Assembly: GCA_965249815.1 (NCBI GenBank)
Contig: CBDFMV010000003.1
Location: 372,001 to 436,000 of the forward strand
Length of the DNA: 64,000 nt
Direction of reading: 5' to 3'
Origin: JAJAZB01 sp965249815
GTDB lineage: Bacteria; Bacteroidota; Bacteroidia; Cytophagales; Spirosomataceae
The position numbers and the translations under genes were made by a program. Below the pieces are notes generated by a model. That model had not been told where the DNA came from. It saw nothing but the letters and a program-made list of their open reading frames with translations, and ran no database searches. Of this stretch, positions 1 to 8,397 are shown one piece after another (position 1 is the first letter of the stretch; every line of letters starts with the position of its first letter).

Positions 1-49
1 TGCGGTGGCTCTCGCCGTATTCGTCGAGCCAGGTCTGGATGGTTCGCAT
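1..49 (-). CDS. DUF962/Mpo1-like protein, N-terminal fragment cut by the window edge
   Basis: Only the first 16 codons are present, read leftwards from the ATG at 47-49: MRTIQTWLDEYGESHR. The W-LDEYGESH start resembles the opening of DUF962 (Mpo1-like) membrane proteins, where a YG..H..N motif follows the first residues; yeast Mpo1 is a fatty-acid alpha-dioxygenase. The match rests on very few residues, so the family is a guess. Confidence 0.45.
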   Translation of the reverse strand, partial: MRTIQTWLDEYGESHR

Positions 50-164
50 GGTTTCGGGTGGTTTGAGGCTGTTTTCTGAGTAAGGTTACAAAATTTCGGG
101 GAAAAAGGAAATGTCCTCCTCGGCGCATCATTGTCCTCCACTCATCGTCATTGCCTCCACTGGT

Positions 165-267
165 CGTCATTGCGAGGAACGAAGCAATCTGTTGACCCCT
201 GCCCATGCTTCCCCAGAACTGGGTTCGGCAGGCGGCAACAGATTGCTTCGCTGCGCTCGCAATGACG
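165..267. repeat. Dispersed palindromic repeat, CGTCATTGCGAG family, copy 1
   Basis: The arms CGTCATTGCGAG...GAAGCAATCTGTTG and CAACAGATTGCTTCG...CTCGCAATGACG are inverted over about 30 nt with a 4-6 nt mismatch in the middle. A related copy lies at 29381-29492. Three degenerate direct copies of CGTCATTG(C)CTCCACT precede it (about 125-170). Such MITE-like repeats between genes are common in Bacteroidota. It lies downstream of dnaG, which reads leftwards and ends at 286. Confidence 0.8.
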
Positions 268-285
268 GGCTGAGGGCTATTTTTC

Positions 286-2298
286 CTACCGCCGCACCAC
301 AATCCCCAATTCGCTTGCCAGGGCTTTGTCGATGCGCTTCATTTCCATGAATTGCCCCATCAATCGGTCCTGCTCCGAGGCGTCGGCGGTCTGGCCGAGG
401 GCTTGTTTCACTGCTTCCATGCGCTGCTCGTTGAAGGCTTTTTTGAGCCGCAGCAGGTTGCTGTGCGCCAGTTTGTCGAGCAGTTCGGCTTCGTCGGGAA
501 TGTGGATGTCGTGCTGGTCTTTCCAGTTGGTGCTCAGGCTGTAACGCTGCGTCACCAGGCCAATGCACTCCTGCCGGATAGCCTCGTCGGGGTGCATGAG
601 GTATTCCTGGGCGTCGGGCACCTGGCCCCGGCCAAACGCCGCCCGCGCTTCGGCGAGGATTTTCTGGTAAACGGGCGTCTGAAAATCGAGGCTGCCGATT
701 TCGTACAGCAGGTACTGCACCAGCGTCACGCCCGGTTCGAGTTCGTGGTTGCCGTAACAAACGAGCAACCGGCAGAATTCTTCCTCGTGGCGGGAAAGCG
801 GCGAGCGAATTGTGTCGGCAATTCGTGAGAGTGAATCAGAATCAACGCCTGCTGAACTTGCTTCAGAAAATTCTGAATCCTTGACCGTACTTCCTGTATT
901 TACCAATTCCCCGGAAGAATTGACTTCAAGCGTGCTGTGCCCATCAAGATTTTGCCCTTGACGATTTATTAGCTTTTTCTCTTCATCCTTCCGCCTACCT
1001 TTAATTTTTCCGTCAACAACTTGGACGAACTGTCTTTCAGTGATTTTAAATTTTTCTGAAACTCTTGAAAAAGTAAGAGTCCGCTTATATTCACTATCAA
1101 TCTTGGAAATCGTTTCAGCTATATCATTTACAGCCGCTGCTTTGCTGTGGTCGCCATGGATTTCTTTTGATAAAATTTCTATTTTAAAGTCAACGAAATC
1201 CACGGCGTGCTGGCGGACGTAGCTTTTGAACGCCTCGCCGCCGATTTTGCGCACGTAGCTGTCGGGGTCGTCGCCGTCGGGAAACGTACACAGCTTCACG
1301 TTCAGGCCTTCTTCCAGAATCAAATCCATCCCGCGCAGCGAGGCTTTGACGCCCGCCGCGTCGCCGTCGAAAAGCACGGTCACGTTGGGCGAAAACCGCC
1401 CGATGAGCCGGATTTGCTCGACCGTCAGCGAGGTGCCCGACGAGGCCACCACGTTGTGAATGCCCGCCTGGTGGAGCGAAATCACGTCGGTGTAGCCTTC
1501 GACCAGAAAGGCGACTTCCTCGGCACGGATGGCGTTTTTCGCCTGAAAAATGCCGTACAACACATTCGACTTGTGGTAAACTTCCGTCTCCGGCGAGTTG
1601 AGGTACTTCGGCTGATTTTTATCCGCCTTCAGAATCCTGGCCCCGAAGGCGATGACCTTGCCCGACAGGTTGTGAATCGGGAAAATGACGCGGGCGCGGA
1701 AACGGTCAAATTGTTTCCCGTCCTCCTTTCGAATCGTCAGGCCCGCTTTTTCGAGCACGTCCACCGAAAACCCGGCTTTCAGCGCCGCTTTCGTGAAGCC
1801 ATCCCAGGCGTCGGGGCTGTAGCCGAGTTCAAATTCCCGGATGGTTTTGTCGTTGAAACCGCGCTCCTTGAAGTAGCTCAGGCCAATGCTCCGGCCTTCG
1901 TCGGTGTCGGTGAGTTGTTGCTGGTAGAAGTTTTTGGCAAAATTGAGGGCGATGTAGAGGCTCTCACGCTCGTTTTGCGCGGCCACGTCTTCGGGCGTCT
2001 GCTGGGTTTCGGGCACCTCGATGCCGTACTTTTTGGCCAGGTGCCGGAGGGCTTCGGGGAAGGAGATGCCCTCGATGTCCATGACGAACTTCACTGAATC
2101 GCCCGCCTTGCCGCAGCCAAAGCACTTGTAAATGCCCCGGACGGGGTTGACGTTGAACGAGGGCGTTTTTTCGTTGTGAAACGGGCAGCAGGCAATCAGG
2201 TTGACGCCGCGTTTTTTCAGCGAGACGTAATCGCCCACCACGTCGACGATGTCGGCGGTTTGCTGGATTTGCCGGACGGTTTCTTCGGGAATGCGCAT
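286..2298 (-). CDS. dnaG: DNA primase
   Basis: DnaG makes the RNA primers for replication. The 670-residue protein has the CHC2 zinc finger (C38, H41, C59, C62), the catalytic core, and a Toprim domain around residues 260-345 with the motifs LVEGYTD and LFDGDAAG. The C-terminal third should bind the DnaB helicase. The ATG at 2298 gives a normal N-terminus (MRIPEETVRQI). About 380 bp inside the gene (about 821-1200, residues 366-492) are much richer in A+T than the rest, and the protein there is a Ser/Asp/Glu-rich linker. The family assignment is secure; the composition break is unexplained. Confidence 0.97.
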   Translation of the reverse strand: MRIPEETVRQIQQTADIVDVVGDYVSLKKRGVNLIACCPFHNEKTPSFNVNPVRGIYKCFGCGKAGDSVKFVMDIEGISFPEALRHLAKKYGIEVPETQQTPEDVAAQNERESLYIALNFAKNFYQQQLTDTDEGRSIGLSYFKERGFNDKTIREFELGYSPDAWDGFTKAALKAGFSVDVLEKAGLTIRKEDGKQFDRFRARVIFPIHNLSGKVIAFGARILKADKNQPKYLNSPETEVYHKSNVLYGIFQAKNAIRAEEVAFLVEGYTDVISLHQAGIHNVVASSGTSLTVEQIRLIGRFSPNVTVLFDGDAAGVKASLRGMDLILEEGLNVKLCTFPDGDDPDSYVRKIGGEAFKSYVRQHAVDFVDFKIEILSKEIHGDHSKAAAVNDIAETISKIDSEYKRTLTFSRVSEKFKITERQFVQVVDGKIKGRRKDEEKKLINRQGQNLDGHSTLEVNSSGELVNTGSTVKDSEFSEASSAGVDSDSLSRIADTIRSPLSRHEEEFCRLLVCYGNHELEPGVTLVQYLLYEIGSLDFQTPVYQKILAEARAAFGRGQVPDAQEYLMHPDEAIRQECIGLVTQRYSLSTNWKDQHDIHIPDEAELLDKLAHSNLLRLKKAFNEQRMEAVKQALGQTADASEQDRLMGQFMEMKRIDKALASELGIVVRR

Positions 2299-2386
2299 GA
2301 GGCGAAGGTACGCAGAAAGGCAGAAACCGGGCGAGTGGAGTTTTGGGTAATTCCTGGCTTCCGGGCGCGCGCGGGTACGATTCCGC

Positions 2387-3286
2387 TCATCCCGCCACCG
2401 GCTGAATGTATGTGTGTTTAACGACCGGAAACGCCTGCTGAACCGAGGTCCGGATGCGCACTACGGCCTGGTTGAGGGTCGCGGTAGTGAGGTCGGGCTG
2501 GAAGGCAACGCCCTGAAGCAGCGTGACTTCGTCGGGGCCTAAATACAGCGTCGCCGTTTTAACGACCCGGAGCACGGCCGGATCGGCTTCGGTCAGGGCA
2601 ATGAGTTGCCGGGTGGTTTCCGGATCAACGCCCTCGCCCATCAGCAGACTTTTACTTTCTTTGGCCAGTACCGCCGCCGTTCCCACCAGCAGCAGTCCGA
2701 TCAGGAGCGAAGCGCCTCCGTCGAAATACGGGTTATTGAACTGGTGGCCCAGAAAAATTCCCAAAAACGCAATCAACAGCCCCAGCACGTCGGAACCATC
2801 TTCAAACAACACCGTGAAGGTGGCCGAGTCTTTGCTATCCCTGACGGCTGCCCAGAACGACTGCCTGTCCCGCTGGGCGTTGAAAGCCCGCCAGGCCGTC
2901 AGGAGCGAGAATCCGTCCAGCACCAGCGCAATGCTCAGCACCAGGTAGTTCCAGAGGGGGTCGCGGATGGGTTCCGGGTGTTGCAGGTGCGTGATGCCTT
3001 CATAGAACGAAACGCCACCGCCCACGCCGAAAATCAGGAGCGCCACCACGTACGACCAGAAGTACTGCTCACGTCCGTAGCCAAACGGTCGCTTTTCGTC
3101 CGGGGGCTTCTGACTCCGGCTGACGCCCAGCAACAGCAGAAGTTCATTGACCGTATCCACCAACGAGTGGATTCCTTCGGAAATCATCGCCGAGCTACCC
3201 GTTACGCCCGCCGCCACGAACTTGGTGGTGGCAATGCCCAGATTCGCCGCCAGGGCGGTGTACAACGCCGTTTTGGAAGAAGCCAT
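2387..3286 (-). CDS. Cation diffusion facilitator (CDF) family transporter
   Basis: This 299-residue inner-membrane protein has the CDF layout: hydrophobic helices from the N-terminus (ALYTALAANLGIATTKFVAA), the metal-site helix with HSLVDTVNE (H...D), and a C-terminal cytoplasmic domain with the typical P-V...Y-L-G-P-D pattern. CDF proteins export Zn, Fe, Co or Mn by proton antiport; the metal cannot be told here. I chose ATG 3286 (MASSKTALYT) because the longer frame to 3355 adds a basic stretch unlike the family; ATG 3301 is also possible. Confidence 0.9.
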   Translation of the reverse strand: MASSKTALYTALAANLGIATTKFVAAGVTGSSAMISEGIHSLVDTVNELLLLLGVSRSQKPPDEKRPFGYGREQYFWSYVVALLIFGVGGGVSFYEGITHLQHPEPIRDPLWNYLVLSIALVLDGFSLLTAWRAFNAQRDRQSFWAAVRDSKDSATFTVLFEDGSDVLGLLIAFLGIFLGHQFNNPYFDGGASLLIGLLLVGTAAVLAKESKSLLMGEGVDPETTRQLIALTEADPAVLRVVKTATLYLGPDEVTLLQGVAFQPDLTTATLNQAVVRIRTSVQQAFPVVKHTYIQPVAG

Positions 3287-3422
3287 GCTGTCTAAACGCA
3301 TTTTGGTCCCGGTGGTTCGATTGCGGGCCTTGCATCGTGCTGATGCCCAGCCCAAACTGCGGTCCGTTGACTCGCCGGGGAACTTCCCGATGTCCGCGCC
3401 GCTTACGGTCTGAAACTACGCA

Positions 3423-3953
3423 ATGCCTACCCTCCTGGCCCTTTCCGGCAGCCTCCGGGCCGATTCGTCCAACGCCACTATTTTGCGGCACCTCGCCCGC
3501 CTCGCGCCCGATGGCGTAAAAGCGGTTTTATACGAAGGCCTCGGCGACCTGCCCCTGTTTTCGCCCGAACGCGACGGCGACGCGCCGCCCGCCGCCGTGA
3601 CTGACCTGCGTCGCCAACTCGCCGCTGCCGATGGCGTCCTGATTTGCACGCCGGAGTACGCCTTCGGCATTCCCGGCGCGCTGAAAAACGCGCTGGACTG
3701 GACGGTGGGTTCGGGCGAATTTTCGGAAAAACCCGTGGCATTCGTCACGGCTTCCGGTCTCGGCGAACGGGCGCACCAGGCGCTGGGCTGGGTGCTCGAA
3801 GCCCTCGGTGCCCGCGTGGTGCCGGGCGGTACGCTGCTGATTTCGGGCGTGCGAACGAAGGTTTCGGCCCAGCACGGCGTTACCGACCCGGCCACGTTGC
3901 AGGCGTTGCTACGGGTACTCGAGGCACTCGTACACGGCGTAAGTGCCGCTTAA
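3423..3953 (+). CDS. NADPH-dependent FMN reductase family protein
   Basis: The 176-residue flavodoxin-like protein carries the phosphate-binding start LALSGSLRADSSN (residues 5-17) and the flavin loop CTPEYAFGIPGALKNALDW (about residues 77-95) of the ChrR/azoreductase-type FMN reductases. It should reduce FMN, quinones or similar electron acceptors in the cytoplasm. It is followed after 12 bp by the pseudouridine synthase gene on the same strand, so the two may share a transcript. The physiological substrate cannot be predicted. Confidence 0.9.
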   Translation: MPTLLALSGSLRADSSNATILRHLARLAPDGVKAVLYEGLGDLPLFSPERDGDAPPAAVTDLRRQLAAADGVLICTPEYAFGIPGALKNALDWTVGSGEFSEKPVAFVTASGLGERAHQALGWVLEALGARVVPGGTLLISGVRTKVSAQHGVTDPATLQALLRVLEALVHGVSAA

Positions 3954-3965
3954 CAACTTCAACGC

Positions 3966-4877
3966 ATGAAGCAAAAAACCTCCTCCCCCAAACCGGCGAG
4001 TGCCGGGAAAAATCCGGGCGCGGGCGTCGTCGTGACCGAACCGGACGAACTGATGGCGTTTCTCGTCCGGAACTTCCCGTCGAAAAGCCGGACGGCCCTT
4101 AAGTTCATGCTGCGCGACCAGCAGGTCTGGGTGGAAGGGAAGCCCGTCACGCAGTTCAACCAGGCGCTCCAACCGGGTCAACGCGTGCAGCTTTTACGCA
4201 CCAAGCCGCCCGAAGAAAAGACGTACCGGGGCCTGCGAATCGTGTTCGAGGACGCGCACCTGATCGTCATCGACAAAGCCGCCGGGCTGCTTTCCATCGC
4301 CACCGACAAAGAGAAATTCCAGACGGCGTACAGCGTCCTCAGCGGGCACATCAAGCTGCAGGACCCCAAAAACCGCTTGTTTGTCGTCCACCGCCTCGAC
4401 CGCGAAACATCGGGGTTGATGGTGTTTGCCAAAAGCGAACGGGTGCAGAAGTTGTTGCAGGAAGCGTGGCAAACCGCCACGAAAGAGCGCACGTACCTGG
4501 CCGTGACGCAAGGAAGGGTGCCGCAGGATTCGGGCACGATTGCCTCGTACCTGCGCGAAAGCACGGCGCTGATCGTGTATTCCAGCCCAAAGCCGAACGG
4601 CGGCCAACACGCCGTAACGCACTACGACGTGCTGCGCCGAAACGACGCGTTTTCGCTGCTGAAAGTGAGCCTCGAAACGGGCCGGAAAAACCAGGTGCGC
4701 GTGCATTTGCAGGACCTCGGCTTTCCCATCGTCGGCGATGAAAAATACGGCGCAACCACCGACCCCATCGGGCGGTTGGGGTTGCACGCCTGGGTGCTTG
4801 CCTTCGCGCATCCCCTCACGGGCGAGGCGCTGCGGTTCGAAACGGCCATACCCCGGAAGTTTTTGGCGTTGTTTTAA
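3966..4877 (+). CDS. RluA-family pseudouridine synthase
   Basis: The 303-residue enzyme has an N-terminal S4-like RNA-binding part (residues about 20-75, LVRNFPSKSRTALKFMLRDQ) and the catalytic RluA core with the motif HRLDRETSGLMVFAKS (about residues 142-157), whose Asp is the nucleophile. It converts uridine to pseudouridine in rRNA or tRNA; which site cannot be read from sequence. The gene converges on the helicase gene with 12 bp between the stops. Confidence 0.93.
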   Translation: MKQKTSSPKPASAGKNPGAGVVVTEPDELMAFLVRNFPSKSRTALKFMLRDQQVWVEGKPVTQFNQALQPGQRVQLLRTKPPEEKTYRGLRIVFEDAHLIVIDKAAGLLSIATDKEKFQTAYSVLSGHIKLQDPKNRLFVVHRLDRETSGLMVFAKSERVQKLLQEAWQTATKERTYLAVTQGRVPQDSGTIASYLRESTALIVYSSPKPNGGQHAVTHYDVLRRNDAFSLLKVSLETGRKNQVRVHLQDLGFPIVGDEKYGATTDPIGRLGLHAWVLAFAHPLTGEALRFETAIPRKFLALF

Positions 4878-4889
4878 AAGGATACCGGC

Positions 4890-6263
4890 TCAGTTCGCCG
4901 ACGCATCCCCCCCCGTGGCCGTCGGAGTCGGGTTGCTGGCCTGGCCCGGTGCGTGGCCTTCGCGCCGCCGTTCGCCGCCGGAACGACCCGATTTGCCCGG
5001 TCGGCGTTTGTCGCCTTCCCGGCGGCGCGGCGGGCCTTCGGGGCGCGGCTGACTCATGCCGGGCCGTCCGCCCGCGCTTTGGGGCTTGCCCCGGTGGCCT
5101 TTGAACCGCTTCGGGTCGTATTCGGGGGCGGGGCCGAGACCGAGGCTTTCGGTGATGGCGCGTTTTTCGAGTTCGCGTTCGAGCAGCCGCTCGATGCGGG
5201 GAACGCGATCCTGGTTTTCGTCGGAAATAAAGGTGATGGCCGTGCCGTCGGTGTCGGCGCGGGCCGTGCGGCCAATGCGGTGCACGTAATCCTCGGCGTC
5301 GCGGGGAATGTCGTAGTTGACCACGTGCGTCAGGTTGTCGATGTCGATGCCGCGCGACAGCACGTCGGTGGCGACCAGAATCGGGAACTGCTTATTCTTA
5401 AACCCGCGCAGCACCACCTCGCGCTCGTCCTGGGGCAGGTCAGAACTGATGCCCCGCGCCCCGTAGCCCAGCTTGTTGAGCGCCCGCGCGATGTGCCCCA
5501 CCTCCGACTTCCGCGAAGTAAACAGCACCATGCTCTGCACGTTGGTTTGCTTGATGAGGTGTTCCAAAAGCGGCAGTTTCTGGCGCTCGTAGGCGAGGTA
5601 AAACTGCTGGTCGATTCGCTCGGCGGGCTTGGAAACGGCCAGGCTGATTTCCTCGGGATTGCGCAGAATCCGCTGGGCGAACTGCCGAATTTTGTTCGGC
5701 ATCGTGGCCGAAAAAAGCAGCGTCTGCCGGTTGGCGGGCAGTTGGCCGACGATGTTCAGAATGTCGTCCGAAAAACCCATGTCGAGCATCTTGTCGGCTT
5801 CGTCGAGTACGAGGTAGTCGATTTTGTCGAACTTCACGTAGCCCAACTGCATGTGGGCCATTAGCCGGCCCGGCGTAGCGATGATGATGTCGGCCCCGGT
5901 GGTGAGCGCCTTGCGTTGCTGGTCCCAGTCTTCGCCCTTGCCGCCGCCGTAAATGGCGATGCTGCTGGCCTGAACGAAGTAACTGAAGCCCTCCACTTGC
6001 TCGTCGATTTGCTTGGCCAACTCGCGGGTGGGCACGAGCACGAGCGTGCTGGTGTGGTCGTGGTTGGCGTGCGAGATGCGGTCGAGGAGCGGAATGAGGT
6101 AGGCGGCCGTTTTGCCGGTGCCGGTCTGGGCGCAGGCGATGAGGTCTTTGCCGTCGAGGATTTTCGGAATGGCCTGTTCCTGAATGGGCGTGGCCGAGAG
6201 GTAGTTCATGGCGTCCACGCCGGCCAGCAGGTCGTCGTGGAGGTTAAAATCGTGGAACGTCAA
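4890..6263 (-). CDS. DEAD-box ATP-dependent RNA helicase
   Basis: This has all superfamily 2 helicase motifs: Q motif (TPIQEQAIPKIL), AQTGTGKT, PTRELA, TPGR, DEAD, SAT, and HRIGRTAR near the end of the RecA2 domain, then a basic Gly/Arg/Pro-rich tail (RRREGDKRRPGKSGRSGGERRREG) suited to RNA binding. It probably remodels rRNA or mRNA. The frame is open up to ATG 6506, but the family normally starts just before FHDFNLHDDLLAG. I therefore prefer TTG 6263 (457 residues), which lies about 70 bp behind a TATCTTTG -7 box at 6337-6344. Confidence 0.93.
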   Translation of the reverse strand: MTFHDFNLHDDLLAGVDAMNYLSATPIQEQAIPKILDGKDLIACAQTGTGKTAAYLIPLLDRISHANHDHTSTLVLVPTRELAKQIDEQVEGFSYFVQASSIAIYGGGKGEDWDQQRKALTTGADIIIATPGRLMAHMQLGYVKFDKIDYLVLDEADKMLDMGFSDDILNIVGQLPANRQTLLFSATMPNKIRQFAQRILRNPEEISLAVSKPAERIDQQFYLAYERQKLPLLEHLIKQTNVQSMVLFTSRKSEVGHIARALNKLGYGARGISSDLPQDEREVVLRGFKNKQFPILVATDVLSRGIDIDNLTHVVNYDIPRDAEDYVHRIGRTARADTDGTAITFISDENQDRVPRIERLLERELEKRAITESLGLGPAPEYDPKRFKGHRGKPQSAGGRPGMSQPRPEGPPRRREGDKRRPGKSGRSGGERRREGHAPGQASNPTPTATGGDASAN

Positions 6264-6336
6264 GGTTACAGCTAAGTTTATCGTGAGAAGAAAGGCTGAC
6301 CTTGTGTTTCCGGGCCAGCTAACCGCTTGATTGCAC

Positions 6337-6344
6337 CAAAGATA
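6337..6344 (-). promoter_or_regulatory. Candidate -7 box for the helicase gene
   Basis: TATCTTTG on the minus strand matches the Bacteroidota -7 consensus TAnnTTTG exactly. No TTTG stands at the -33 distance. Its place, inside the long open frame but upstream of TTG 6263, argues for the shorter helicase. Confidence 0.45.
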
Positions 6345-6447
6345 GGGCTTTTTGGGCGGAGGGCGAAGCGGAGAAAGGGCGGCTTGCGGGGTTGGAGGAA
6401 AGTTTTTAAGTTTATGAGGCGATTGTCCCTCTTTTCTATGCCTACTC

Positions 6448-6645
6448 ATGAGTTTCAACCAGAGTCTGCGTCGTTGGTAACAGGAACGCATCCGGTACCT
6501 CACCAAACGAATTGAAGATGCGATGCTGGAAGGCAGACACAGCGATTACATCGAGGAACTGGAAGATGCCCGCACACGATTCGAAGAATTACTTGACGAG
6601 TTACCACGCGCTGACGATTCAATCGAAAACCCTGAGACGCCATGA
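6448..6645 (+). pseudogene. Small helical protein gene with an early in-frame TAA
   Basis: From ATG 6448 the frame reads MSFNQSLRRW, then TAA (6478-6480), then continues in the same frame for 55 codons (QERIRYLTKRIEDAMLEG...) to a TGA at 6643-6645. That TGA overlaps the ATG of the next gene (ATGA). The continuation is charged and helical and looks like real protein. Either the gene is broken by one nonsense change, or translation begins at ATG 6523 (MLEGRHSDYIEEL). I do not recognise the family. Confidence 0.4.
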
Positions 6646-6872
6646 AACCGTTTGATTTTCAAGACTACTTCCGGCAACTGGATGCTGCAGAAACCCCTGA
6701 AGCCGAGCGAGCCGTTCGTCAGACCAAGCTAACTCACATCGCTACGCTCTCCGAAGCCGAGCGGCAGCAGTTCGGAGATGCCTACGACCAGTTTATGAGA
6801 GCCGAAGCCGAGCGCTTCCGCCGCATGGCCGGCCAGGCCGAGGAAATGTTTGGCGTGAAACGGGCGGCGTAA
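6642..6872 (+). CDS. Small hypothetical protein
   Basis: This is a 76-residue, soluble, Glu/Arg/Ala-rich helical protein (MKPFDFQDYFRQLDAAETPEAE...). Its start codon overlaps the stop of the preceding small frame, so the two look like a translationally coupled pair. Two tiny coupled genes of this kind could be a toxin-antitoxin pair, but I see no motif to support that. The ssb gene starts 47 bp downstream. Confidence 0.6.
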   Translation: MKPFDFQDYFRQLDAAETPEAERAVRQTKLTHIATLSEAERQQFGDAYDQFMRAEAERFRRMAGQAEEMFGVKRAA

Positions 6873-6919
6873 GCCCCCGCGCCGGGCAATTCGATTTCTC
6901 CCTTCCCACCAACACCTCC

Positions 6920-7267
6920 ATGCGCGGCCTCAACAAAGTCACCCTGATCGGCAACCTGGGCAAAGACCCGGACGTGCGGGTGCTGGAAGGAAACATCCCC
7001 GTGGCTAAATTTTCGCTGGCCACCACCGAAACCTTCCGCGACAAAAGCGGCCAAGCCCAGAGCCAAACCGAATGGCATACGGTGGTGCTCTGGCGGGGTT
7101 TGGCCGAACTGGCCCAGGCCTACCTGCGCAAAGGCAGCCTGGTGTACCTGGAAGGCAAAATCAGCTACCGGCACTACGACGATGCGCAGGGCGGGCGGCA
7201 TTACGTGACGGAAATCATCGCGGAATCCCTGCTCATGCTGGATCGGCGGGTGGATGAAACCACGTAA
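6920..7267 (+). CDS. ssb: Single-stranded DNA-binding protein, short form without acidic tail
   Basis: The 115 residues form one OB fold (MRGLNKVTLIGNLGKDPDVRVL..., then WHTVVLWRGLAELAQAYLRKGSLVYLEGKI). Ordinary bacterial SSB is 140-180 residues long and ends in an acidic tip that recruits repair proteins. Here the protein stops straight after the OB fold (LDRRVDETT), so the tip is missing. The gene lies 39 bp upstream of the recombinase gene on the same strand. It may be an auxiliary SSB, and it could serve the recombination locus that follows, though that is inference. Confidence 0.93.
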   Translation: MRGLNKVTLIGNLGKDPDVRVLEGNIPVAKFSLATTETFRDKSGQAQSQTEWHTVVLWRGLAELAQAYLRKGSLVYLEGKISYRHYDDAQGGRHYVTEIIAESLLMLDRRVDETT

Positions 7268-7306
7268 GTTTTCTGTACTTTAGGCGTTAGAATCCCTCCC
7301 TGCCGT

Positions 7307-8392
7307 ATGCCGATTGATGTCACGCTGCGCCTGCGTCCCTCGCGCACCGAATTTCAGGTGTATTTTGCCTACTCCAACCCGACCCTGCGCAGCGCTTTGC
7401 TGGCTACCGGGGTGTGTTACAACGCCGCCGCGCGCGGCTACGTGGTACCCGCCGACCCCGAAATCGTGGGGCGGGTGCAGTCCGCCTGCCAAAAACAGGG
7501 CTGGTCCCTGAAAATGCCTTCCACGCCGGCACTGGCACCCGAGCGCCCGGCTCCGACTCCCCACGACGATGTGCTGTCGCGTTACAGCCAGCGCATCGTA
7601 CTCAAGCGTTACAGCCCTAAGACGCTCAGAAATTACCACTTCGCGTTTCAGGCGTTTGTCAAGCACCATACGCCGCGCCTGCCGCTCGATCTGACTCACC
7701 AGGAGGTGCTCGATTACATGGCCCTGCGCATTGGCGAAGGCATTTCCGAGGCGTACCAGAATTTAATCATCAATGCCATCAAATTTTACTATGAAGAAGT
7801 GGAAGGCAAGCCCCGGCAATACTACGCGCTGCCCCGCCCCAAACGCCCCGACCTGAATCCCCACGTACTCAGCAAAGGCGAAGTGAAAGCCCTGCTTCAA
7901 CACACCGAAAACCTCAAGCACCGCGCCATGCTCATGCTGGCGTACGGGTTGGGGCTGCGCCTCGGCGAGGTACTTACCCTCACCCCTCAAGACATCGACT
8001 CCAAACGCATGGCCCTCTACGTGCGCGGCGGCAAGGGCAAAAAAGACCGCGACCTGCCCCTGCCGGAAAGCCTGCTCCACATTTTGCGGGAGCAGTACCG
8101 GCAGTTTAGACCCACCACCTACTTGTTCGAGGGGCAAGTGCCCGGCGAGCAGTACGGCGAACGCAGTTTGCAGAAAGTGATTAAGCAAGCCGCCGACCGG
8201 GTAGGCATTCGCCGCACCGTGACCCTGCACATGCTCCGCCACTCCTACGCCACGCACCTGATGGAAGCCGGTACCGACATCCGGGTCATTCAGGATTTGC
8301 TGGGGCACGCCAGCATCAAAACCACGGAAATCTACACCCACGTAGCCCGGCACACCCGCCCGGCTTCGCCAATAGACGACATGGGCCTCTGA
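7307..8392 (+). CDS. Tyrosine recombinase (Xer-like integrase) of an integron-like locus
   Basis: The 361-residue protein has a family-unspecific N-terminal part (residues 1-75), a SAM-like core-binding domain (about 85-175) and a catalytic domain (about 185-350). I see the full active site: R218 (GLGLRLGEV), K243 (GGKGKKDR), H308 and R311 (HMLRHSYATHL), H334 (LLGHASIKTTEIY) and the nucleophile Y343. Only 65 residues separate K243 from H308; integron IntI proteins carry an extra helix there, so this is Xer-like and not a standard IntI. It ends in ASPIDDMGL. Directly behind its stop lie inverted repeats, a core site and AT-rich genes with palindromic sites, which suggests that it moves those genes. 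Confidence 0.93.
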   Translation: MPIDVTLRLRPSRTEFQVYFAYSNPTLRSALLATGVCYNAAARGYVVPADPEIVGRVQSACQKQGWSLKMPSTPALAPERPAPTPHDDVLSRYSQRIVLKRYSPKTLRNYHFAFQAFVKHHTPRLPLDLTHQEVLDYMALRIGEGISEAYQNLIINAIKFYYEEVEGKPRQYYALPRPKRPDLNPHVLSKGEVKALLQHTENLKHRAMLMLAYGLGLRLGEVLTLTPQDIDSKRMALYVRGGKGKKDRDLPLPESLLHILREQYRQFRPTTYLFEGQVPGEQYGERSLQKVIKQAADRVGIRRTVTLHMLRHSYATHLMEAGTDIRVIQDLLGHASIKTTEIYTHVARHTRPASPIDDMGL

Positions 8393-8397
8393 GCCCG

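Noticed and set aside
6642..6872. Toxin-antitoxin pair with the frame at 6448
   Set aside because: Size and overlap would fit, but I see no toxin fold, no DNA-binding motif and one frame is broken.
7307..8392. Calling the recombinase a standard integron integrase IntI
   Set aside because: The distance between the catalytic Lys and HxxR is only 65 residues, too short for the IntI-specific insert; I keep it as Xer-like.
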